Origin: Scedosporium boydii
Lineage: Eukaryota; Ascomycota; Sordariomycetes; Microascales; Microascaceae
Assembly: GCA_002221725.1 (NCBI GenBank)
Contig: NJFT01000074.1
Span: 62,001 to 126,000 of the forward strand
Length of the DNA: 64,000 nucleotides
Direction of reading: 5' to 3'
Below, piece by piece: positions 45,601 to 55,551 of the stretch. A program made the position numbers and the translations under genes. The notes under the pieces are model-generated. The model had not been told where the DNA came from. It did no database searches and worked only from the letters and a program-made list of their open reading frames with translations. Every line of letters starts with the position of its first letter. Positions within the stretch are counted from its first letter, which is position 1.

Positions 45601-46819
45601 TGGGGAGGATTTACTCCAGGAACCTAGGTAAAGGCCCCTTTCAAAACAGTGTCGATTCGAACCACTCACCGGACACGGACACGCGGCATATGAGTTGCCG
45701 AGCCAAGGCTTTTTTGGTTTTTTTATCCACTGCCGAATTTCTACGTAGAATGTTGGGAATTCTACTTCGTATGCCCGAAGTACTTCGTACACTGCGATCC
45801 ATTTCTGTCAGGTCTCCTGGCAAAGGTCCGCTCACGTGCGGGGCCTGCAATACGGGGTTAGGTGGCGCAGCTGGCAATCCATTAATAGATTGTGGCGGTG
45901 GCGGATTATCTCTGACGATGAACGCTCCCTGTCTTCTTGTCCAGAAGCAGGTGTCTTTGGGGAAAGCACAACGAATGACCCTCATAATCTGAGAAAAAGG
46001 GACCTGAGTGATGGACACTACGTTGTTCTAGAAATAGAACAACATGGCAAGGGAGCCAAACGAAAGGTTGCCCCGTGGGAATCTACGGCATAGCGGATGC
46101 TCGCGGGACATGGTGTACCAGATTTACAAATGTATGCGGATAACGAGCACTAAGATGATGTTGGATCTTCTTAGCACACACCGGGACACACAACCTCCAA
46201 AGGAAAGAAGCTAACCACGAATTGCGCAGGATCAGTTCGGGTCTACAGTCTGGGATGTATAGAAATATATATTTCTTCTCACGAATGGTCTGTTGATTGG
46301 CCACCACGAATGTGAAATCAGTCAAGTCGCTCCTCTGAGACAGGCTCACCGAGATTGATTTTGAAGACAACATGAGAACTTTTCATGGTTCACATGTTGC
46401 AGGAACCCGACAAATCATTGATTACCCTGCGGTTGAGGACCTCCTTCAAGATACCGTTTCCCCCATGAAGGACATCGTCCGCCCTAAGAAACCGGTTGAG
46501 TCCATCGGCCATGGTCGGTTACATGCCCCCAACAGGGACAAGCCTAGGGCCTAGACGAGATTGTGGTCTCGCTTTTGGCCATCACAATGTATCAGCATTG
46601 TAGCTTAGTGCTGCCTTGATTGGACGGCGCCGACCTCGATATGTGTTGGAACCAGCATTTAAGTCTGGGGTGACCTTGATTGGAAGACACTACTCAGTCT
46701 TGCTACCCGTGGATGTATGTGTTCGTCCTCCTGCCAGACCTTATGGGTCGAAGCTGAAAAAGGCGTGGCAGAAGGCATTTGTTCGACCCATTTCCTCGAC
46801 CTTGACCTCTTCTAACTTT

Positions 46820-46851
<32 letters not shown>

Positions 46852-47097
46852 ACAGGGCCCCAAAAGAAAAGGGGAAGTGGTTGGTTCGATGTTTCACGCC
46901 GGGGTCTGAGAAGACTGTAAAGGGAGAGGAGACCATCTCCATTCGTCGTTCAGCCTGACTCATCACCCGCATCGCATTAGATGTTGGTCCAGCACTTACA
47001 GTTTATGTGACAGCTACAAATCCATCATGACTTGGCAGCCCCGCGTTAGAATTGATTCTTCCTTTCGCTGTTATACAAGGGCTGGACTTGCGACCAG
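39607..47097. other. Long gene-poor stretch (7.5 kb)
   Basis: No frame has convincing protein features on either strand. The many short ORFs are compositionally biased. Contents I can point to: several acttcgta/tacgaagta motifs (near 43546, 44117, 45767-45791), a cactacgtagtg palindrome near 43658, T-rich pyrimidine tracts at 44660-44710 and 45540-45595, and an A26 run at 46824-46849. A frame at 46372-46554 (MRTFHGSHVAGTRQII...) has fairly balanced composition but no recognised relatives. Confidence 0.5.
46824..46849. repeat. Homopolymer A26
   Basis: Twenty-six consecutive A bases after ctaactttattt. It could be a simple slippage tract or the 3' poly-A end of a retroposed sequence; I see no target-site duplication by eye. 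Confidence 0.85.
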
Positions 47098-48211
47098 ATG
47101 GAGCCCCTTGGCATCCCTTACCTCACTCAGAGAGCCCAAGAGCTCACACTCGACGAGTTGCTTTCTGCGAGGAAGGCAGTAGGATATTGCACTCCAGAAG
47201 GGTGGGGGATTACGGGCTACGTATATCCGCTCAACAATCCAATTTTCTACGTCAAGTATGGAAACCGAGTAAAGGCGGAGGTGCTTGCCCAGGCCCGGAC
47301 GCAGCAGTTTGCATTCGACAATCTCGAGAAGATACCAGAGGAGGAGAGGAAAGGTATCCATATACCCAGAATCTTTCGCATCCTCGACAAGCAAGGAGGG
47401 ATCTTCGTCATTATGGAACTGGTTAACGGCAAGAGACTTGACGATGTTGGTAAAGCTGTTGAGAGCTTTTACAAGAACGACGAGATTTGGCGCCCGTACT
47501 TTGATAAAATTGCTCAAGCACTCGGACTCTTTCTATCATTCCCAGTTCCACCAGACGCCAAACCGGGTCCATGCGGTTGGGGTATAATCAAACATGTGTT
47601 CTTCAAAGATCATGAGGCGGCAGTCCGGTATGAGTCCGTCGACGAAGTGGAAGAGCACATCAACAACGTGAGTCTCAGAGATCCAAACACCTACTAGCCC
47701 TTCACGTTTACTTCCTTGGGACTGACCTCGGGAGGAAGCTCGCCACATGGTTCATCAAAGATTATCCCAGAGGCACCTTGGAAAGGGAGCTGCACCTCGT
47801 ATTCGCCGATTCGCAGCAAGGGAATTTCATGTTCACAGATACCGGTGAATTATATGTCATTGGTTTCGAGCATGCTTCATTTCTACCACTGAGCTTTATG
47901 ACCTTTGCTATTCGCCGTCCGTCATTAATATCCATGACCGTCACCAAGCGCATTAGGGACCAGTTTGAAGACCTCCCAGTGGAGAACCTCGAGGTGATGA
48001 CGAGGGCTTCTAGTCTCATGTTTAGAAGTGGCTTTAAATTCTGTGAGTCTCAGAAATTAACCTGAGGTTGCTGAGACGGCATGATAGAACAAGGCCTAAA
48101 CAGCGTTTCTTTCTAGGTCTCCCTGAACCTGCCCTGAAGCGACTGGAGGCTTCTCGAGTTTTACGACGGCAGGAATATCAACGGAATAGGGGCGTTTCTG
48201 GAGGATCATGA
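47098..48211 (+). CDS. APH/kinase-like protein, probable pseudokinase
   Basis: Three exons: 47098-47667, 47739-48042 and 48117-48211 (donors GTGAGT, GTGAGT), giving 322 residues. The N-lobe has VYPLNNPIFYVKYGNRVKAE (Lys in strand) and RIFRILDKQGGIFVIMELVN (hinge), then GKRLDD as in APH-fold proteins. The C-lobe has HLVFADSQQGNFMFTDTGEL and YVIGFEHASFLPLSF. In active relatives these segments read H-x-D-x4-N and I-D-F/W-E; here the His is Phe and the metal-binding Asp of the second motif is Gly, while the first Asp and the Asn are kept. This is best read as a fungal APH-family protein that may have lost phosphotransfer. No close functional relative can be named. Exon 3 encodes a basic tail. Confidence 0.7.
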
Positions 48212-48734
48212 TTGGGTTTTGGCGTTGTGGGAATAGGTTCCGGATCCCCTACCACTTTGGTTCGTTTTCTTTTTCTTTTTCTTTACAAGCAGTAATATAT
48301 GATCTTCCAGATCTTAATTAGCGTGCGGGGAGTATGGTGTTATTGGGTCGAGCTCTATATGTTTACCATCTCCAGAAATAAAATCTCAGTTCCCATCATT
48401 CGAATAATTGCGCAGTTCAATGGGCTTCGAGTTCACCTCGGGAACTCACTTTGAGCAAGGCGACAAGTGAAGAATTGGCGCTACGAGCCTCGCACTTTGG
48501 ATCTCCACAGGAATGCATAGAGGGAAGCTGCGCTGGGATTTTGCGCCTGCCCCAGACCATTGCGCAACAGACGTGGATGGAGCCTTCCCTCCAAATTTAC
48601 GAGGTACATGTGATCGTGGAGAAAGAGCGAAAATGGAAACAACTAGTTTGGCCAAGGTGATCTGGATGGCAGAGGTTGTCGAATTTCTATTACCTACCTA
48701 GACCGCTAGGAATCTCACCATAAAATGGTTCAAG
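48212..48734. other. Intergenic, no gene seen
   Basis: About 520 bases between two plus-strand genes; AT-rich 3' UTR followed by promoter of the next gene. Confidence 0.5.
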
Positions 48735-50189
48735 ATGAACTGGACAGAAGGGAATCTAGCCCGCCACACTCGCGGCCGCGGGCACACTCGAGACCTCACA
48801 CGCCAGCGCCAGAACTTTGCCAGTGCTCGCAGGGCCCAGGCTCTTCGGTCGACTCCGGGGGCTTCTAACAAACCCGCAAGAGGGCCAGCCGAGGAAATAA
48901 AATCGTCGTTCTTCCGTGATAGCTGCCTCCCATCGAAGGATCGGCCGCAGGAGGATAACCACGTCCGCAAGCCAAGTAATACCGGGGAAACTACACCCAT
49001 TCTCACGGCAGCCCTCGAAAAGGCCCTCCAGCGAGATACCAATAAACGGAAGCGAGGCTTGGAGAGAGGGCAGAGAAATGATGATGATCTGGAAGCCAAG
49101 CGGCGACGACTCCTAGCGATGCCAGATTGGGCGGGCCTCGAGATGCAAGAAGAAATCGAGCGACTGCAGACACTATCCGGTCGGCGTTGGGATCAATCGG
49201 CAGTCGAGCGAGGAGGAGACATACCATCTCACTTGATGACATCACAACAAACTTGGAGAAGAGGCAAGAATAAGACCCCACCTGCTCAAGAGGAGGTGGC
49301 ACCAGGAGGAGGATCTTGTGCTCCACGACTTCACCATCCAAGACCTATTCGTCAGGCAGGCCAACAGCTCGTAAAGGAGCTCGAGTCGTCGACGGGAATA
49401 ATAAGATCAAGTGTTGAGAGAGGGGAAAAGGATGACGATAATCTGCTACCTCTCTGCGACGAGTTGCCTGATGTGACGGTGAGGCTTGATTATCTAGAAG
49501 ATTCGAGTGTTGCTGAATACCATGCACCTTCCGTGGCTGGAGGCAGAGGCACGGGACATGTAGTGCACGATGCGGAGAGCGAGAGTGTCATTGACGAGGA
49601 GCGTGGGAGTATCCCGAGTAGAGATATTGGTCGTGGGGAAAGGGTCCGGACGGCGCCGGATAGACGTTCCCTGGAGAAAGACGACGTTCCAAGACCTCCC
49701 TTGTCGGAGTCTGATGACGTCAGTTTGACTGCTCTGTTATCCGACGACGATAGTACCTCTGCCGACGAGAAACTGCGACCGGATCCGAAAGATACAGTAG
49801 GAGATTCCTTTTCACGATCGAGTGTGCGTGGCCTGGGTAACGCCTCTTCAAAAGCAGGTGGCCACCGGGCCCATGACGACAAGAAAGTAGACGACACAAA
49901 GAAAAACCATCAAGTCGTCGGGAGGGGAGACAACACTCGTGGCCCCCAGCTACTAAAGGAAGCCGAGGACGAATGGCTCAACTTCATCTTCAACGGCGAC
50001 GGTGCCGACGAGGCGCGAAAGCGAGCCTTTGACATAGCGAAGCAAGACGCGGCGCGGCTGCTCGCCCCATCCCTACCGTCTTCCAGCGGAGGCGAAACGG
50101 CCGAGTCGGCTCCGGGGGATTCGGACGCCGGGGCTACATGTGGGACGGATGGCCATCCCGATCCGGATGATCTACTCTCGGAGGCGTAG
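48735..50189 (+). CDS. Uncharacterised fungal nuclear-type protein
   Basis: Uninterrupted frame of 484 residues. The N-terminus MNWTEGNLARHTRGRGHTRD followed by TRQRQNFASAR is a short basic, aromatic-anchored motif I recall as recurrent at the start of uncharacterised filamentous-fungal proteins. A bipartite-like basic region (NKRKRGLERGQR ... EAKRRRLL) is a likely nuclear localisation signal, followed by MPDWAGLEMQEEIERLQTLS. The middle is disordered and rich in Asp/Ser (SDDVSLTALLSDDDSTSADE). Near the C-terminus EDEWLNFIFNGDGADEARKR plus AFDIAKQDAARLL looks like a folded helical element. No catalytic motif is visible. I do not assign a function. Confidence 0.65.
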   Translation: MNWTEGNLARHTRGRGHTRDLTRQRQNFASARRAQALRSTPGASNKPARGPAEEIKSSFFRDSCLPSKDRPQEDNHVRKPSNTGETTPILTAALEKALQRDTNKRKRGLERGQRNDDDLEAKRRRLLAMPDWAGLEMQEEIERLQTLSGRRWDQSAVERGGDIPSHLMTSQQTWRRGKNKTPPAQEEVAPGGGSCAPRLHHPRPIRQAGQQLVKELESSTGIIRSSVERGEKDDDNLLPLCDELPDVTVRLDYLEDSSVAEYHAPSVAGGRGTGHVVHDAESESVIDEERGSIPSRDIGRGERVRTAPDRRSLEKDDVPRPPLSESDDVSLTALLSDDDSTSADEKLRPDPKDTVGDSFSRSSVRGLGNASSKAGGHRAHDDKKVDDTKKNHQVVGRGDNTRGPQLLKEAEDEWLNFIFNGDGADEARKRAFDIAKQDAARLLAPSLPSSSGGETAESAPGDSDAGATCGTDGHPDPDDLLSEA

Positions 50190-51042
50190 TCGAGAATTAC
50201 TTCCTCCACTAACATCTATGGGAATTTGTCCTTTGTGCCTGGTAGATCGGACGAAAGACCGTGGGGAATGCATACCGTGTACTTTGCGTATAGATACATC
50301 GGGTTTGCCTGCGTTTATCGAAGCTAACCCGATACTTTCGGCCATTTTGTTTCTGGCGGGAAAGCTTGTTAGTCAATGTTTTTGTTCTGGAAGTTTCGTT
50401 TGTCGAGTTTATAGTGGCGTGGTTATAACGTGGTTTATCTTATTCGGCGGACAGTAGCCGTTCTTGGCCTTCTTGCCGCCACCGAGGTATATGTGGCTTT
50501 ACTTTGGCGGCTCGGTGAAGAACTTAGGTGTCTAGAAGTTCGGTGAGATGGATCCCGAGTTGCTTAGGAACGGATCGGATCTACGGTTCGGAGAGGTGGA
50601 GTTGTTCCCGGATCGATACCATCTCGGGGGGGTGACTGTAGCAAGAGGAGCACCTCGGGTCTTCATCTTCATGTGCTAGGTGAGACAAACTCTAGATCTT
50701 ATCTTGACGAGAGCTCAGAGAAGGTTAGCCAAGAAAACCTTCCACAGATGCTGTGGGTTAAACCTCTGGCTAGTATCGTCAGTGTCTACAGCTGAGCTTG
50801 GGGCATGAAACTGAGGCTCCCTCCATGGCCTACTTCATCAATCTGCTCATGTTCAAGGACGAGGCTCAGATCTCCATCTTGTAATCCAGGCAAACTATCC
50901 ACGAGACCGGCCGTCTCGAACCCCAGGAGCCGTTTACGACTTATACCAAAATCGAAAGGCGATGGATTTGTTCCTTTTCCTCTTGCTGTACCACGTAGAC
51001 CCATAAAAAAAGAAGAAAAAAAAAAAGAGAGAAGAATGAGAG
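50190..51042. other. Intergenic, no gene seen
   Basis: About 850 bases between the preceding gene and the tRNA; no supportable gene. Confidence 0.5.
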
Positions 51043-51054
51043 GAAAAAAAAAAA
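51043..51054 (-). terminator. Pol III terminator of tRNA-Lys
   Basis: A run of T on the minus strand (A run on +) about 40 bases after the 3' end of the tRNA, the nearest oligo-T downstream. Confidence 0.55.
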
Positions 51055-51093
51055 GAAATCGATGTGCCTTCTTTGAAGGCGCATTGGGATTTG

Positions 51094-51166
51094 AGCCCAA
51101 TGCGGGGGTCGAACCCGCAGCCTTGAGATTAAGAGTCTCACGCTCTACCGATTGAGCTAACCGGGC
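51094..51166 (-). tRNA. tRNA-Lys (anticodon CTT)
   Basis: 73 nt on the minus strand folds as a complete cloverleaf: acceptor GCCCGGT pairs with ATTGGGC (two G-T pairs), D-arm TTAGCTCAATCGGTAGAGC (A-box), anticodon stem TGAGA/TCTCA with loop CTCTTAA giving anticodon CTT (lysine AAG), and T-arm GCGGGTTCGACCCCCGC (B-box). The discriminator is T as read in the DNA, and there is no intron. A T run follows downstream. Confidence 0.95.
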
Positions 51167-51954
51167 AGGCTTGTGGTGTTTTGTGTTTAGCTTCCTCCCT
51201 GGTGGGGATTTTCATCGATGTGGTGGGATCGTTTCAACGGAAAACGCTGAGCATCACGATGTAAGACTCTAGAAGCCGGCCTCACCAAGGGATGGAATGT
51301 AAGGAGAAAACATCCGAGGCTTCACGCAAAACGAGTTCGTGAACACAAAGAGACAAAACCCTCAAAAAAGGGCCAAAAATATAAAATGTATTTCTTCTCT
51401 CCTTAAATGCACTTCACCCGTACCACTCCACAGGCCAGCACATCATATCACCTCCTCTCCTCTCCCCAACAAGGGTCTGCGACTTAAATAGATGTAGACT
51501 GCAGTTCCACACCTGCATCGCCTTCTCCAGTCTCGCACTCAAAAGCTTCCTCTCCCCAAGAATCCGTCCTTCTCTTCCTCCTCCTCCTCCTCCTCCCACC
51601 TCCCCCGGTCAAAATATGTATGTATAACAATCACTGTATTTTTTTGTATCTTTCATCCATCTTGATCTTGTCTGTCCTAAAACACCCTGCTTCGCCATCC
51701 TTGAAGAACACGAACAGAAAAAAAAGGGGAGCAGGAGAAAAGATGAGAAAGAAGGAAGACGACACCCATCCCCACCATCTCAACCCCTAAATTCTCGAGG
51801 GCTCACAACACGTGGAGGAAAGAATGTACTGGAGAGGAGGGTGAAACGAAAAAAAAATCTAGGGCGGAAAGATAGACGAGACACGAGGCTGTGTAGCAGT
51901 AGGCAAAAGAAAAAGAAAAAAGAAAAACTTGTTGAAGCCAGAGAACGCAAGAAT
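51167..51954. other. Intergenic; 3' UTR of RING gene
   Basis: Pyrimidine- and purine-tract-rich DNA including a cct(cct)n stretch near 51577-51600; no gene seen. Confidence 0.5.
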
Positions 51955-54060
51955 CTAAAGACCTCTCCTTCCACCCGTACTCATGAGCGTAATCTTCTGC
52001 TTCTTCTTCTTCTTTCCCTTGCCGCCGCCATTAACATGCCCCTGACCCTGCCCATCCACGGCTCCGGGCCCTGCACCGTTTGTGGCACCCAAGGCGGCGC
52101 CCACATCCTCCACGCCAAGAGCCTCCAGCTGCGCCGCTATCGACGCGTCGGCGAGGATATCCGCGTCCTTCAACCACCCGTCGTCAACCGCATCCCTCTC
52201 CGTTCCCGTCATCGTCGGCGACGGCGGGAGCTGCACGGCGGGCGTACCCCATACAGTTCTAGCCGTAGAGGGACTCGTCGACAAATTCGCCAACTGCGCA
52301 AACCCAGCCCTAGGCTCAGGAGGCGTCGTCGAAGCCGCTGTCGCACCACCACCAACCCCAAGGGGCAAAAAGTCTGCATCCGAAAAGTCCACCTTAGTGG
52401 GCTCACCATCGTCATGCCTAATCGACATCGGCTCATATCGCGGAATCGTCTTCTGAATCGCCGCAGCCTCAATCCTCTCGGCCTGCTGCCTCAGCTTCTC
52501 CTCCTGACTAGCTTTATCTCGGTTGCGCTTCCTACGCTTCTCGATTTCGTCGGCGAACTGCTCGAGGATCTCGCCGGGCACGATGTCGGTCCAGTCGCAC
52601 TCGAGGAAGCTGATGAGGCAGCCGCGCGGCAGGTGGCCGAGGTACTTTGCCCGCCGTCGCATCGCGTCGTCTACTACGTGGCCCGTCGAGATGTGCTCGA
52701 CGCGAGGTAGGAGGGTGCACGGGAACAGCGAGAAGTCGCCGTATTTCGTCTTGAGGATGCGGATATCTAGGGGCGAGAGGTAGAGGTGTGGCGGGGCGCT
52801 GTAGAAAAAGAAGTCGGGACCCGCCGCCTGCTTCCCGCGACCCTTGGGGCCAGACGGGACGTTGGCGTGATCTTGGTGATGGTGGTGGTTGTCCTCGTCA
52901 GATACTCCACCGGGGGGTGTGGTTGGGTGGTCCTGTTTTCCAAGGTCCTTGATGGCTTCCTTCGCATTCTGGATGGCCTTAATCGCTTTCTGTGTCCACT
53001 CGCCGTCGGACCCAAACATGCACTCGTCCTCCTTCTCCTGCTTCTCGAGGGCCGCAATCTCCTCATCGTACTGGACAACCATGTACGCTCCATTCGCCTT
53101 CATCACGCGGCCGTAGTCCATGACGTTCGCCGCATACTGCCACGGTATATCGTCTCCCACGTCCAAAACCTCGGTGCCGCCTTCCCGCGGCATGGCTAAC
53201 GTCGAAGAGGCGCTCCTCACCATCAGTCGAAGAACGACATCGTCGCCCGGACGCGGCAGCGGGCTCTCCTGGCCGGCGTAGAACCGCACGGGCCGAACGT
53301 CTGAAAGCTGAATCCTGTCCTCGCAAATCGGACACTTCCTCCATCGCCTCTTATGTGGCGGGATATGCGAGTCTACGTCCTCGTTTGTTTCCGAGTGGTG
53401 GTAACGGATCAAGCATGGGAGACAGAATATGTGACCGCACTGCGCCATGCGTGGCGCTACGGGATCCGACAGGCATATCGGGCAGGAAGTCGTCTGTGAC
53501 TGTGACGAGGCAATGACCTGCAGCACATTGGCCCAGTCGATTTGCGCATCGGGGTCACTGGCGATCGTGGAGTACAATCCCTCGGGGGACACGATGAAGC
53601 GGTAGTTGGCCCGGACGTATCTCTGCTTGTCGGCTGGGCGATATCCCGAACCCCAATGCGGATTCCTTCGATACGTCCGAGCAAACGTATGGTAGTTATC
53701 CATGCCGGGAACGAGCATGGGAGCGTGGTAGTTATCGAGAAGGTGGGTGATGGACGTCTGACCCCGGCGGGAGGTGCCGTTGCCGAAAGTGTGCGAGTGA
53801 GTCATGGCGAAGTCGTCGTCCTCGATGACGGCGGCGGCGGATCGTCCGGCTCTGCGCTGGTTCCTGTGCTGCTTTCTTGCTATCTGGGACTTCCTTGGCG
53901 CCGCGTTGGCCTGGACAAACGAAGGCGACTGGACGGGCCGGCGGGATTCGAAACTCGATGTCGTTGGTCCGGGTTGGGGAGAAGGCGAAGATTGGGGAAG
54001 GGATTTTCCCAGGTTCGACAGGTTCGATGACATTGTTCGCGAAGAACAGGGGGCAACCAT
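51955..54060 (-). CDS. RING-finger protein of the RNF10/Mag2 family
   Basis: Single-exon frame of 701 residues; the second in-frame ATG at 54033 (MSSNLSNLGKSLPQ) may be the real start because it looks more family-like. The Ser/Pro-rich N-terminus leads to ARKQHRNQRRAGRS, FAMTHSHTFGNGTS, ITHLLDNYHAPM and RYVRANYRFIVSPEG. A RING finger follows at about residues 195-250: CPICLSDPVAPRMAQCGHIF, then CLPCLIRYHH and, after a basic insert, WRKCPICEDRIQLSDVRPVR. This layout, with the insert between zinc sites and YFYSAPPHLYLSPLDIRIL-type text downstream, matches RNF10/yeast Mag2, E3 ligases linked to ubiquitination of stalled 40S subunits. A Gly/Lys-rich tail ends the protein. Confidence 0.85.
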   Translation of the reverse strand: MVAPCSSRTMSSNLSNLGKSLPQSSPSPQPGPTTSSFESRRPVQSPSFVQANAAPRKSQIARKQHRNQRRAGRSAAAVIEDDDFAMTHSHTFGNGTSRRGQTSITHLLDNYHAPMLVPGMDNYHTFARTYRRNPHWGSGYRPADKQRYVRANYRFIVSPEGLYSTIASDPDAQIDWANVLQVIASSQSQTTSCPICLSDPVAPRMAQCGHIFCLPCLIRYHHSETNEDVDSHIPPHKRRWRKCPICEDRIQLSDVRPVRFYAGQESPLPRPGDDVVLRLMVRSASSTLAMPREGGTEVLDVGDDIPWQYAANVMDYGRVMKANGAYMVVQYDEEIAALEKQEKEDECMFGSDGEWTQKAIKAIQNAKEAIKDLGKQDHPTTPPGGVSDEDNHHHHQDHANVPSGPKGRGKQAAGPDFFFYSAPPHLYLSPLDIRILKTKYGDFSLFPCTLLPRVEHISTGHVVDDAMRRRAKYLGHLPRGCLISFLECDWTDIVPGEILEQFADEIEKRRKRNRDKASQEEKLRQQAERIEAAAIQKTIPRYEPMSIRHDDGEPTKVDFSDADFLPLGVGGGATAASTTPPEPRAGFAQLANLSTSPSTARTVWGTPAVQLPPSPTMTGTERDAVDDGWLKDADILADASIAAQLEALGVEDVGAALGATNGAGPGAVDGQGQGHVNGGGKGKKKKKQKITLMSTGGRRGL

Positions 54061-55551
54061 CCAGCGAACCAGCTCGAGCAGCGACGATGGTTGGAGGTGG
54101 CGGTTTCGGAACGCTGGATTTTGAAAAGGCGAGACGCGTCAAAGTCGTGGTGCCACTCGAGGCTCGAGTGTCCGGAAAACAATGCCCCTTTCGAAGACGA
54201 AGGCCTCAGGAAAACCGGAGTTTCAGTATTTCAGCAGTCTCCTGTTCCCTGTACTACCCGTCTCTCGCGGGCCCTAGGTTATATACACTCCACGCTGTTC
54301 GATCCGAATTTAGAGGCCAGCTCCCGAACATCCAGCCAAGTATTAGCGAAGGACCGAGAAGTCGAATGAACGGAATCGGCGTCGGAGGAAAAAGGGAAAT
54401 CCGTCCCCTTTGTCTTTTTTTCCTCGCACTCGTTTGTATCTCCGGAATGGACCGACGATTCAAGTCGTGACTGGCTCTTTCCGAACGCACCAGGACCGGT
54501 TACGTGACCAACTCGCAGTCAAGGACAACGGAACAAAAAAAGAGAAAAAAGAGGAATGCTGTCACGAAACCCAGCCCACCATGATTCGAGACTTCCAGTT
54601 CTGGAACTCCCGAAGATGGGGATGGAGAATTGCAATGTTCTAGATGGAGGGGAGGCGAAGCATAAGAGATGTGGTAGAGGGGGGGATTTAGGAGGAACAA
54701 ACGAGCTCTAGGTTGATGGGAGCAGGGGAGGGGAAGAACAGGAACAAGGAAGCCAAAATGGCTTTGGAGGTTATGGGCTCGTTAACTGTAGGGATACGGA
54801 AGAGAACGTGGAGGGTTTGATAGGATGGACAGAGTCTGTGATGGTCTTGATGTGTCTGACGCTGGATCGAAGCAGCTAAAGTGAATGCTTACGGAAGTCA
54901 CATGTGGCGATCTTGGTGACTAATTAACGAAACGGATTTTGGCTAAACCGTATCTGGAACCTACGTAAACTACGCAATTAAAAACGGAGACGTGTCTCGA
55001 ACCGTCTTGGCTGAGAGTCATTGGACAAATGAATGGCACCACTTCAAACACATGAATCAAACAAGCACGCCAGACAAGTGATCGTCTCAATCACCTGGGC
55101 CGTATTCGTGCCATTCTGGCGAGCTCTTCGACAACTTGGGGGAAACGGGAGGCTTCACTGGGAATACGGACAGGTCTTGTCAGGTCGACCAATATCATCG
55201 CCAAATCAATATCAAGCTCAAGCTCTGGCAAACTCCTCTTGCCATGCGGGATAGTTTGTATGTTGCAAGGCATCAAGGTACTTCTCAAGCAAAATAAGAA
55301 AACACTGGTGGAATAATCAATTGTTACAAACCAAAGCCCGCCGGGGCATCCATCCACTTCGCCGGAATACATCGATTGCTCCATGTTGTCTCTCGCGAAA
55401 AGCCAAAGCCACCAACTTCCGCCCATACCATGTTTATCCGCTTCCTCCACGACCGTTGTAAATCATTAATGTTACAGCTCAGGAAAAAAAAGGACCCAAG
55501 AAAATGCTATCGATGTTGGAAAAAAAGAGAAAAGAAAGGAGTATCGAGGCA
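54061..55551. other. Intergenic, no gene seen
   Basis: 1.5 kb between the start of the RING gene and the end of the histone-chaperone gene, both on minus. No protein-like frame. Confidence 0.5.

Noticed and set aside
46372..46554. 60-codon plus-strand frame MRTFHGSHVAGTRQII...
   Set aside because: Balanced composition but short, isolated, no splice partners found and no recognised family.
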